Assembly (NCBI GenBank): GCA_025966005.1
Contig: JAOPVV010000204.1
Span: 1 to 33,016 of the forward strand
Direction of reading: 5' to 3'
Length of the DNA: 33,016 bases
DNA from: Frankiales bacterium
Lineage (GTDB): Bacteria > Actinomycetota > Actinomycetes > Mycobacteriales > SCTD01
Below the pieces are notes generated by a model, which saw nothing but the letters and a program-made list of their open reading frames with translations, made no database searches and had not been told where the DNA came from. Positions 9,231 to 17,474 of this stretch are shown one piece after another; positions within the stretch are counted from its first letter, which is position 1, and every line of letters begins with the position of its first letter. The position numbers were made by a program, and so were the translations under genes.

Positions 9231-11578
9231 GGCGTCCCTCCCGCGGGGCGGAGCAGCAGCACGGCGCTCTCGTGGTGGGTCTCCGCCGCGCTTGCCGTGG
9301 CGACGTAGCGGTGGGTCCCGGCCGTCACCGGCCCACCGGAGTCCGCGAGCTGGACGCCCACCCACGGCGAGGAGGCCGCGGCCACGTTGCTAGCGTCGAC
9401 GCGTTCGACCAGCGCCGGGTCCGCCGTCCAGGTGATCGCGCTGGAGGTCGAGGTCGTAGTCCGCGTCATCGTCAGGGACAGTGCCCACAGAGATGCGTCC
9501 GGGGCGTTCAGCGACGGGGTGGCGATGCTTGCGGTCCTGACCCCGTCGGACACGGCCCCCGCCGAGGCGGCGACTGGAGCGACCGGGTCAGCCCCGCGGT
9601 AGCCGATGAGAGTGAGGACGCCCTTGCTCGAACCGGTCCACGCGATGGGCACAGTTGCCTGCTCCGCGGTCGCCACGGTGTAGTAGGCGGAGACGGCGGA
9701 GTTGGTCCCGTCCACCAGGGGTGACCAGGGCAGCTGTGTCCACCCGGACAGGCCGCTGATGGCGGTGACGGGGCTGCCGAAGGCCAGCCACGCGACGAGT
9801 AGGTCGCCCGAGGCGGTGCCGGGTGGCGCCGTGAGAGTCGCGGAGGTGCGCAGGCTGGTCATGGGGACCGACATCCCGCCGACGTACGACAGCCCGCTTG
9901 GTGACGGTGGCGAGGCACTCAGGGACGGGGACGCGCTAGGGACCGGGGACGGGGACGCGCTAGGAGACGAGGAAGGGGAAGGGGAAGGAGACGGAGACAG
10001 GGATGGAGACGGAGACAGGGATGGAGACGGAGACGGAGACGCAGCCAGGGACGGAGACGCGGACGGAGACGGAGACGGAGACGCCGGCTGGAGTTCGACG
10101 GCCCCGGCATCGTCGTAGGCGCGAGGACCCGTGCCCGTATTCACCGTGGCCGGGTCGTCGACGCGCGGCCGGCCGTCTATGTCGGTGCTGCGCTGGCCTG
10201 CAACGGCCGAGTCGGCCATGTCGACCGCCGCCGAGCCGGCCTTCAGGGACAAGTCGCCCTGCAGCGGCGCGCGCAGCAGTGGGTCGGCCTGCCGCCCGGT
10301 GCCCTCCTGCCCGGAGATCGTCCGGAACTCCGCGAGCGTGGCGGTCTTGGTCTTGCCCCAGGTCATCATCGTCCCCGGGATGCTCAGCCAGACGACGTCG
10401 CGGTCCACGCTCGTTCCCTGCTGCGAGGTCGCGTCGACCCTGATGTTGCCCAGCGTTCGGGGGCAAGGGGTTGTGCCGCCCGCGCCGTTGGGACACCGGA
10501 CCGCGTTGTCAACACTGATGTTGTTGCGGATGATCGCCCGGCTAGCAGTTCCGTCCGCGATGCCCTCGAGGTTGATGCCGGCGCTGGCATTGCCGAAGAC
10601 CGTGTTGCCGACGATCGTGCTGCCCGTGACCCGCAGGCTGTCGATCCCGTGGTCGCCGAGGATGCAGCCGGCGGTGTGGCCGGTGCTGGGGTGGTCGCAG
10701 TTGGTCAGGACGGTCGTCGTGAACCCCAGGTTGTTGCTGCTGGTGTTGCCGGCGACCAGGGTGTCGTCAGCTCCGGGATAGACCTGGATCCCGGTGTCCT
10801 CGTTGTCGTGAGTGCGGTTGTTGATGATGGCGTTACCGGGCGCTCGGACGTCGATGCCGTTGGCGTTGCGCTGCCAACCAAAGGCGTTGCGCATCGACTC
10901 ATTGCTCGAGACGGTGACGCGCGTGGTGCCGTTCGTGAGGTAGATGCCGCTCGCGCTGTTGTCATCGACGGTGTTGCCCGTCACGGTGCTGTCCGTCGTA
11001 CCCGTCAGGTAGATGCCCGCCGCGGTGGAGCCGGACACCCGGGTGCCAGACCGGATGACCCGGTTGCCCTCAAGCGCGATGCCCTTGCCGTAGCCGACGT
11101 AGAGGCCGTTGGACGTCGTGTCCTGGACCCGGAAGCCCCGGACCGTGATCCAGCTCCGCTTGCTCAGACGGAAGCCGTGGGTGCCGCCCGCCACGGTCAC
11201 CACCGCGGAGGGCGCCGCGGTGAAGACGATCGGCGCGCCCGCAGTGCCGGACACGGGTGGGCTGACCGCCTCAGCGTAGGTGCCGGCAGCGACCACGACC
11301 GTGCTGCCCGGGACAGTCGCCGCCGCGGCGGCCCCGATCGTGCAAAACGGCTGGTCGACCGAGCCGGGCCCGGCGTCGGAGCAGCCCGGGCCGCCCACGT
11401 GCAGGTCGTTGGGCGTTGTGGCGTCCGCGACCGCGACCGGGATGGCGGCGGCGGCCAGCAGGAGGCCCAGCGCCCCCGCGCACAGTGCCCCAGGGACGCG
11501 GCGGCGCGCTCGTTGCCCTGACCTCGCTCGTTCCACGCCGCAAGGGTGGACCGCCGCAACCATCCGCAAGCCCCCCAC
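9227..11578 (-). CDS. Secreted right-handed parallel beta-helix (PbH1/NosD-like) protein with Ser-Pro linker and C-terminal beta-rich domain
   Basis: 783 aa; signal-like N-terminus; repeated 'GIYLTGTTDSTVTGNTVDDNSASGIYLTNGTTRVTVSSN', 'GIQVYPGADDTLVAGNTSSNN'; SPSPSPS linker. Confidence 0.88.
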   Translation of the reverse strand: MGGLRMVAAVHPCGVERARSGQRARRRVPGALCAGALGLLLAAAAIPVAVADATTPNDLHVGGPGCSDAGPGSVDQPFCTIGAAAAATVPGSTVVVAAGTYAEAVSPPVSGTAGAPIVFTAAPSAVVTVAGGTHGFRLSKRSWITVRGFRVQDTTSNGLYVGYGKGIALEGNRVIRSGTRVSGSTAAGIYLTGTTDSTVTGNTVDDNSASGIYLTNGTTRVTVSSNESMRNAFGWQRNANGIDVRAPGNAIINNRTHDNEDTGIQVYPGADDTLVAGNTSSNNLGFTTTVLTNCDHPSTGHTAGCILGDHGIDSLRVTGSTIVGNTVFGNASAGINLEGIADGTASRAIIRNNISVDNAVRCPNGAGGTTPCPRTLGNIRVDATSQQGTSVDRDVVWLSIPGTMMTWGKTKTATLAEFRTISGQEGTGRQADPLLRAPLQGDLSLKAGSAAVDMADSAVAGQRSTDIDGRPRVDDPATVNTGTGPRAYDDAGAVELQPASPSPSPSASPSLAASPSPSPSLSPSPSLSPSPSPSPSSSPSASPSPVPSASPSLSASPPSPSGLSYVGGMSVPMTSLRTSATLTAPPGTASGDLLVAWLAFGSPVTAISGLSGWTQLPWSPLVDGTNSAVSAYYTVATAEQATVPIAWTGSSKGVLTLIGYRGADPVAPVAASAGAVSDGVRTASIATPSLNAPDASLWALSLTMTRTTTSTSSAITWTADPALVERVDASNVAAASSPWVGVQLADSGGPVTAGTHRYVATASAAETHHESAVLLLRPAGGTP
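9893..10088 (-). repeat. GC-rich hexanucleotide low-complexity tract (ggagac / tccgtc units) encoding an SPSPSP linker
   Basis: Visible runs such as 'gacggagacagggatggagacggagacagggatggagacggagacggagac' inside the beta-helix CDS. Confidence 0.9.
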
Positions 11579-11582
11579 GGGG

Positions 11583-11622
11583 GTGAGGCTGACTACGCCT
11601 CACGCACGACCGCACAGGTCGT
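11583..11622. promoter_or_regulatory. Two adjacent inverted repeats in the divergent intergenic region
   Basis: GTGAGGC(11583-11589)-tgactac-GCCTCAC(11597-11603), then ACGACC(11606-11611)-gcaca-GGTCGT(11617-11622); lies between the diverging beta-helix and DUF1996 genes. Confidence 0.5.
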
Positions 11623-11727
11623 ACGACGAAACCGCTACAGCACTTGCCCTGGTGGCCGATCCCGCCAAGACCATCCCGTCAGGGCGTCGCCGCCGTGGTC
11701 GGCCCGTCCGCCGTCGTGAGGACTCAC

Positions 11728-12591
11728 ATGCACCGCAAGCCCCTACTGCTCCTGACCCTGCTCGCCAGCATGCTCGGCGGTCTCCTGTTGACCCCGACAC
11801 CGGGGGTGTCGGCCGCCTCACCGGGCTGGCTGGTGCGCTGCCCGCTGTCCCACACGGCCCCCGAGGACCCGATCACCATGCCCGGCACGCCGGGTGGCGC
11901 CCACAACCACGACTTCTTCGGCAACACCTCCACGGGGGCGTTCTCGACGCAGGCCGGCATGAGCGCCAGCGCGACGACCTGCGGGACCGCGGCCGACAGC
12001 GCGGCGTACTGGATCCCGACCCTGGTGCGCAAGGGCGCCACCGTGCGGCCCGCCGGGTCGTACGCGGGCCGCAGCACCCGTCAGCAGATCTACTACCGCG
12101 ACAACGCCGTCAGCGCGGGGACGCCCGTCGAGCCGTTCCCGGCGGACCTGCGAATGATCGCCGGCAGCAGCCGCGCGGGCTCCGCCGCCGAGAACCCCCA
12201 GCTCGGCCGCGAGTTGTACTGGGGCTGCTCGGACAACTCGGTGTCCGGCAAGCCGACGGCCCCCGTCGACTGCGCCAGCGGGATCGTCACGCTGCACGTC
12301 GGCTTCCCCAGCTGTTGGAACGGCGTCCTGAGCCACCGCGACGACACGGCCAACATGGCCTACCCGTCCGGCGGCCGGTGCCCGGCGGCCTTCCCGCGGG
12401 TGCTTCCCCGGCTGATCGAGCGCTTCGAGTACCCGGTCGGTACCAGCTCGGCGGGCCTGACCCTGTCGAGCGGCCCCACCTGGACCGTCCACGCCGACTT
12501 CTGGAACACCTGGCAGCAGCCCGCCCTGGCCGGCCTGGTCGAGCGCTGCCTGAACCGGGACACCGACTGCGGGACCAACCCCGCAACCTGA
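11728..12591 (+). CDS. Secreted DUF1996 domain protein
   Basis: Signal peptide MHRKPLLLLTLLASMLGGLLL; DUF1996-like 'GGAHNHDFFGNTST', 'LHVGFPSCWNG', 'DDTANMAYPSGGRCPAAFPRVLPRL'. Start moved to 11728 from the tracked ORF start at 11644. Confidence 0.88.
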   Translation: MHRKPLLLLTLLASMLGGLLLTPTPGVSAASPGWLVRCPLSHTAPEDPITMPGTPGGAHNHDFFGNTSTGAFSTQAGMSASATTCGTAADSAAYWIPTLVRKGATVRPAGSYAGRSTRQQIYYRDNAVSAGTPVEPFPADLRMIAGSSRAGSAAENPQLGRELYWGCSDNSVSGKPTAPVDCASGIVTLHVGFPSCWNGVLSHRDDTANMAYPSGGRCPAAFPRVLPRLIERFEYPVGTSSAGLTLSSGPTWTVHADFWNTWQQPALAGLVERCLNRDTDCGTNPAT

Positions 12592-12597
12592 TGGCTC

Positions 12598-13266
12598 CTA
12601 GGGCCGCTCGGCCGCGGCGCCCGTCGGGGCGGCCGCGAGCCGCCCCACGGGCAGCCCGGCCAGGTGGCGCGCCGTCTCCCAGATCACGGCCAAGGTCCTG
12701 CGCACGGTCGGTCCCGCGAGGAAGTCCGCGTCCCAGGCGACCTTCTGCGGCACGACCACGCCGAGGTAGTAGCCCTCGAGGTCCGACCCGCAGTCCTGCA
12801 GGGCGGTCCGGTCGCGGAACCTGACCTGCGCCGGGCCGGTCAGCCCCGGCCGGTGCTGCAGCACCCACCTGCAGGCCGGGGGGTAGCCGGCGGCCAGTGC
12901 CGGGGTCTCGGGGCGCGGCCCGACCAGCGTCATGTCGCCGCGCAGCACGTTCCACAGCTGCGGCAGCTCATCCAGGCTGGTGGACCGACACAGGGCGCCC
13001 ACGGCGGTGACCCGCGGATCGCCGGCGGCAGTGAGCTCGCAGCCGCCGGTGACCACCCGCATCGACCGCAGTTTGTAGAGCAAGAACGGCTGGGCGTGCT
13101 GGCCCAGACGCACCTGCCGGAACAGTGCCGGACCGGGACTCGTCAGCCGAACGGCCAGACACAGCACCAGCAGTAGAGGGGACAGCAGCACGAGCGCCGT
13201 GCCGGCGACGGCGACGTCCATGGCCCGACGTGCGGCCCCGGGACCCGTCCTGCCCTGGGGCGTCAT
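12598..13266 (-). CDS. Bacterial sugar transferase (initiating phosphoglycosyltransferase, small PglC-size form)
   Basis: 222 aa; '[57 protein letters not shown]', '[24 protein letters not shown]', '[10 protein letters not shown]'. Confidence 0.95.
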   Translation of the reverse strand: MTPQGRTGPGAARRAMDVAVAGTALVLLSPLLLVLCLAVRLTSPGPALFRQVRLGQHAQPFLLYKLRSMRVVTGGCELTAAGDPRVTAVGALCRSTSLDELPQLWNVLRGDMTLVGPRPETPALAAGYPPACRWVLQHRPGLTGPAQVRFRDRTALQDCGSDLEGYYLGVVVPQKVAWDADFLAGPTVRRTLAVIWETARHLAGLPVGRLAAAPTGAAAERP

Positions 13267-14303
13267 CCGGTGCCTGCCGCGATGAGCACTCCGCGGAAGG
13301 CCTGGGCCAAGAAGTCCAAGTCTTGGTCGATCCCCTGCTCGGTCGACGTCGGGGTGAAGTGCGTGAGCAGCCGCTGGCCTGCGTCATGGCGGGCGACCAG
13401 CTGGCGCCACAGCTCGTTGGGCGCGGGCCCTGGGTCGGCGAGCCTGACGACGCTCCCCCGGTAGGGCTGCCGCCAGGTCCACACGTCCACGGCCCTCGCT
13501 CCGCCGGCAAGCGGCCGCTCCACGAACAGGTCGAGGTCGCGCCGGGCGGCGGCCGCGGAACCCAGGTAGCTGCCCTCGTGGGCCAGCGCCTTGCGGGCGA
13601 ACAACGTCACCAGTCGGTCCCAGCCCCGCGCGCGCACGGTCTGCCACGCCGCCCGCTGCACCTGCTGCTGGGTGAGCCCCCACGCGGCGTAGGTCGTGTC
13701 TTCCAGCAAGCCGGTGCTGAGGTTCAAGACGTCGACGTGGCCGCTGCGCAGCATCACCTCTACCGCAGGCAGGGTCAGGCTGGGGTAGCGGGTCTGCGCC
13801 TTCGCGGCGCAGGCCTCGCGCAGCGCCGCCGCCACGTCCAGGTCTGGTCCGCACCCGAGCTGCGGCACGTAGAGGTCGATCATGATGCGAGCCCCCGGCA
13901 TCGACGCGCGGATCAGCGCCGCGCTGTCCGCGAGGAACCGGTTCGCCCCGTCGAGCGTCCTCAGACCGTCGTCCTTGCCGAGCTCGTCCGCGATCTTGAT
14001 GCCTGCGACCCCTCGGCGGGCCTCGAGCGCTCGCAGGCGGGCCACCGCACTGCGCAGGGCGGCCGGTCCCTCCAGCCACCGCCGTACCAGGTCGGCGGAG
14101 AGCCACACCTCGAGGCCACGGGCGTGCGCCGCGTCGACGGCGCGGGCATACGGGTCGTCTGACCGCAGCACGGCGGCGTCGACCGGCCCGACGGCCGCGG
14201 GAGGGGCCGCCGGCACCCGCGCGGCCTGCCGTTCGCTCGTGCACGCGGTCAGGACCACCAGGCTCATGGCCAGGCAAGTCAGGCGGCGGCGTTCCACACC
14301 CAT
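13263..14303 (-). CDS. Lipoprotein with glycoside-hydrolase-like TIM-barrel features
   Basis: Lipobox 'LVVLTACTSE'; 'AHARGLEVWLSADLVRRW', 'GIKIADELGKDDGL', 'ARIMIDLYVPQLG', 'VDVLNLSTGL', 'AVDVWTWRQPY' pattern of alternating strands; ATG start at 14301-14303. Confidence 0.65.
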   Translation of the reverse strand: MGVERRRLTCLAMSLVVLTACTSERQAARVPAAPPAAVGPVDAAVLRSDDPYARAVDAAHARGLEVWLSADLVRRWLEGPAALRSAVARLRALEARRGVAGIKIADELGKDDGLRTLDGANRFLADSAALIRASMPGARIMIDLYVPQLGCGPDLDVAAALREACAAKAQTRYPSLTLPAVEVMLRSGHVDVLNLSTGLLEDTTYAAWGLTQQQVQRAAWQTVRARGWDRLVTLFARKALAHEGSYLGSAAAARRDLDLFVERPLAGGARAVDVWTWRQPYRGSVVRLADPGPAPNELWRQLVARHDAGQRLLTHFTPTSTEQGIDQDLDFLAQAFRGVLIAAGTG

Positions 14304-15355
14304 GAGGACTCCCTCTCCGCGGCGAAGGCCCGCAGTGCGCAGCGGTAGCCCTCGCGGAACTGCTCGACGTCGAGCGTGAGCGCCTGCTCGGCCAGGAAGG
14401 CTGGGAACAACACCGATCGGGACAGCGGCGTCAGTCCCTGCTGCTGCTCGCGTTGCTCCACGAAGGCCCGAACCTGCTCGGGGAACCAGCCAGCCCCGAA
14501 CCACGCGTGCCCGAAGCCGAGCAGGTTCGGCCAGCTACCGAAGCGTCGCCACCTCCCGCTCAGGTCCTCGCGGCCCGGGTGTCCGGCCACCCGGCCACCC
14601 GTCCAGGGGCAACTGCGGTCCAGGTAGAAGGCGTACGACATGGGGAACTTGAGGACGTCGCGGTACGGGTGGCCGCTCGGGCGGGCCAGCTCCCAGTCGA
14701 CGACCCCGCTGAGGCCCGCGCGGCCGACGAGCAGGTTGCCCGGCCAGAAGTCGCCGTGCACCGCCACGGTCGGCAGCGGTTCCGCGGCCATCGCCGCCGC
14801 CCGGTCAGCCATCTCCTGGAAGAGCTGCGCCTCCTCTACGCTCCAGCCGACCCGGTCGCGGTAGGCGGTCTTGAGCCGCTTCAGCTCCACCTCGAGCGGC
14901 TCTCCGCCCGGCTGGGCGGTGCGCGCCTGGAACGCGTCGAGCCACTGGCCCGCGGCCGTGAAGTCCGCCGCCACGGCGGACGGGTCGCTGGTGTGCCCGG
15001 GCGCATAGTAGGCGGTCGTCATGGGTCGCCCCGGCAGCGCCGCCTGCACGAGCACCAGCCGGCCCGCTACACGGTCCAGCAGGAGGGCGGCCGGGATCGA
15101 CCCGCGCAGCGGCTCCTGCAGTTGGGACCCCAGCCGCCGCAGCGCCTCGTGCTCGCGCACCAGGGCCTGCTCGGCCCCGGCCGCACGGCCGCACTTCGCG
15201 ACCGCCACCGGGGTCCCGTCCGCGGCGAACAGCACCATCGTCACCCGGGCGACCGCCGCGCGGTCGACCCCCAGCACGGTCCCCGAGACGGGCGGCGGCG
15301 TCCCGGTCGCCAGGGCCGGCCACTGGTCCTGCAGCCGGGCGAGCAGGGCCGGCAT
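14279..15355 (-). CDS. Aminoglycoside-phosphotransferase-fold kinase (APH family)
   Basis: 'TVAVHGDFWPGNLLVGRAGLSGVVDWELARPSGHPYRDVLKFPMSY' catalytic and DFG-equivalent (VVDWE) motifs. Confidence 0.85.
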   Translation of the reverse strand: MPALLARLQDQWPALATGTPPPVSGTVLGVDRAAVARVTMVLFAADGTPVAVAKCGRAAGAEQALVREHEALRRLGSQLQEPLRGSIPAALLLDRVAGRLVLVQAALPGRPMTTAYYAPGHTSDPSAVAADFTAAGQWLDAFQARTAQPGGEPLEVELKRLKTAYRDRVGWSVEEAQLFQEMADRAAAMAAEPLPTVAVHGDFWPGNLLVGRAGLSGVVDWELARPSGHPYRDVLKFPMSYAFYLDRSCPWTGGRVAGHPGREDLSGRWRRFGSWPNLLGFGHAWFGAGWFPEQVRAFVEQREQQQGLTPLSRSVLFPAFLAEQALTLDVEQFREGYRCALRAFAAERESSWVWNAAA

Positions 15356-15963
15356 CACGCTGGCCGCCGGGCCAGCAGGGCGAGGGAGGGGGCGCACCGC
15401 ACTCGCCAGGCGTGCGGTGTTCGGAGCGCGGCCCGCGACGCCAGCGACAGGGCCTGCTGCCGGGCGCGCCCTCGCCAGGCCGACCGGTCGTCGCTGTAGG
15501 GGAAGAACGCGGTCGACAGGAAGTGGTCGAGCTCAGCGCCGCGCGCCGCCGGCACGAGGAACGCGGGGCAGCTGACCCAGGGCAGGGGGAACCAGAGCTG
15601 CACGTCGTCGAAGCCCGCTCCGGTGAGCACCCGGCGGGCAGCGACCGGGGTCATCCGCCGCGGACCGGCGGCGGCCGGTCGCGTCTGCATCCCGACGTAG
15701 AGCCAGCCGCCGGGTCGCACCGCAGCCGCGAGCCGCTCGAGCAGCCTCGTCGCCGTCGTGCCGGGCAGGTCCGGCAGCCACCCCGTCACGTCCGGGGCGA
15801 CGACGGCGCCGTAACGGCGGCTCAGGCTGTCCTCGAGCCCCCACGCACTGCGGTGAGCGTGCGACGCGCCCTCCAGCCGCTCGTTCCGCACCGGCAGGAG
15901 CAGGAGGTCGCCCGGCAGTTCCGGCGTGATGAAGCGCCAGTTGAGGGTGCGGGCGTCGGTCAT
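15355..15963 (-). CDS. Methyltransferase-like protein lacking a canonical motif I
   Basis: 202 aa; 'RLLERLAAAVRPGGWLYVGMQTRP', 'VARRVLTGAGFDDVQLWFPLPW' resemble the post-motif-III part of class I methyltransferases; no GxGxG motif seen. Confidence 0.6.
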   Translation of the reverse strand: MTDARTLNWRFITPELPGDLLLLPVRNERLEGASHAHRSAWGLEDSLSRRYGAVVAPDVTGWLPDLPGTTATRLLERLAAAVRPGGWLYVGMQTRPAAAGPRRMTPVAARRVLTGAGFDDVQLWFPLPWVSCPAFLVPAARGAELDHFLSTAFFPYSDDRSAWRGRARQQALSLASRAALRTPHAWRVRCAPSLALLARRPA

Positions 15964-17474
15964 GGACCGACTCCCACCAGCACCGCGCCCAGCGCACGAG
16001 GCCGGCTGCGCAGGCCGGCCGGCAGTCGGTGGACCAGCAGGGCCACCAACGCGACGGCGTAGGTGGCAGCCGCCGCAGCGACGGTCGCGACGAAAGGCCA
16101 CCGGCCTGTCGAGGCGGCGACCGCGGCCATCGGGACGCAGGCCGCGGCAGGCAGGACGAGCGCCGGCAGGAGCGCCGAGGCGCCGGCACGCCGGCGCAGC
16201 AGCAGGCCGTAGCCGACCAGGAGGCCCACCTCGCTGACCAGCGTCGTGAACGCAGCCCCGGTGTAGGACCACAGCGGGATGGCGACGGCGTTCATGCCCA
16301 GGTTCGCGACGGTGGTGATGGCGACGGCCGCCGTCCGGGAACTCTGCGCGTCCGCGGCGGTGAGCGCCGTGCCGAGCGTGTGGCCCAGCATCCGGACCGG
16401 GATCACCAGGGCGAGCACCGAGAAGCAGGTAACGGCAGCGTCGAAGCGGTCGCCGTAGACGGCGTGCATGAGGCGTGGGGCGACCATCACCGCGCCGACC
16501 AGCAGGGGCACCCCCATGGCGGCGAGCAGCCGCAGGGAGGCGTCGCGCAGCCGACGGAAATCTGGCCCGGCTTGCGGCCAGGCCCGGGAAAGACGTGGGT
16601 ACAGAGCGTTGTTCACGGTGCGCGCCAGCACGTTCAGCGTGAGCACCAGGTTCGTCCCGGCCTGGTACAGCCCGACGGCGGTAGCCCCCTTGACCGCACC
16701 GAGCAGCAGGGCGTCGATCTTGATGTAGGACAGCGAGAGAAGGTCGTCCAGGGCGAAGGGGATGCTCAGTCGCAGCATCTGACGCAGGAAGCGGCCGTGC
16801 GGACGGGGCGCCACAGGGGCCGCGAGTCGTCCGCTCGCCATCAACCACGCGACGGCGGCGCCCAGCGCCCGCGAGCCGGCGTAGCCGGTGAGGACGGCGG
16901 CGACCCCGTGCCCGGAGGCCAGCAGGAGCGCGGTGACCACGACGAAGCTGGCCTCCTGGACCCAGGTGGCGAGCGCCTCCAGCTCCATCCGCTCCCAAGC
17001 CCAGAAGCTTGCGAACATCAGCCGGGCGCCCAGGTCGAACGGCAACGAGACGACCGCCAGCAGGATCGCCAGGGCCAAGTCCCCCCGGCCGGTCAGGGAC
17101 CAGCCTGCCAGCGCCACAGCCGCCGCCGGCAGGCTCAGGACGCCGACGACAAACAGGCCGGTCTCGAGCCACTCGCGGGTGCGGCCCGGGTCCCGCGCAA
17201 CCTCCCGCGCCAGCAGGTTGGGCAGTCCGAGGCCCACGCCCCCCGCCGCCAGCGCTGCGACGGTGAGCGCCAGCTGCATGGTGCCCAGGCCGGCCGGGCC
17301 ATAGGACCGTGCCACCAGGACCGACGCGACCAGCCCACCCAAGAGCCGGCCGGCGAAGGTCAGCATCTGCCAGCCGGAGTTGCGGGCGATCGCCCGGCTG
17401 GCCCCGCTGCGCCCCGTCCCACCCGGTCCGGCGGGAGCAGGAGCGTGCGGCGAGGGGGGCGCGGACGTCAGCAC
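15960..17474 (-). CDS. Oligosaccharide flippase / polysaccharide transporter (Wzx-like, MOP superfamily)
   Basis: ~504 aa, multi-TM; 'NSGWQMLTFAGRLLGGLVASVLVARSYGPAGLGTMQLALTVAALAAGGVGLGLPNLLARE'; start taken at GTG 17472-17474. Confidence 0.9.
   Translation of the reverse strand: MLTSAPPSPHAPAPAGPGGTGRSGASRAIARNSGWQMLTFAGRLLGGLVASVLVARSYGPAGLGTMQLALTVAALAAGGVGLGLPNLLAREVARDPGRTREWLETGLFVVGVLSLPAAAVALAGWSLTGRGDLALAILLAVVSLPFDLGARLMFASFWAWERMELEALATWVQEASFVVVTALLLASGHGVAAVLTGYAGSRALGAAVAWLMASGRLAAPVAPRPHGRFLRQMLRLSIPFALDDLLSLSYIKIDALLLGAVKGATAVGLYQAGTNLVLTLNVLARTVNNALYPRLSRAWPQAGPDFRRLRDASLRLLAAMGVPLLVGAVMVAPRLMHAVYGDRFDAAVTCFSVLALVIPVRMLGHTLGTALTAADAQSSRTAAVAITTVANLGMNAVAIPLWSYTGAAFTTLVSEVGLLVGYGLLLRRRAGASALLPALVLPAAACVPMAAVAASTGRWPFVATVAAAAATYAVALVALLVHRLPAGLRSRPRALGAVLVGVGP

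Noticed and set aside
9893-10088. Possible CRISPR-like repeat array
   Set aside because: Units are 6 nt without spacers and encode an in-frame Ser-Pro linker.
11579-11727. c-di-GMP (GEMM) riboswitch
   Set aside because: Inverted repeats and a 'CAGGGCAAG' string on the minus strand drew attention, but the GAAA tetraloop and the GACGCAAAGC-type segment are absent.
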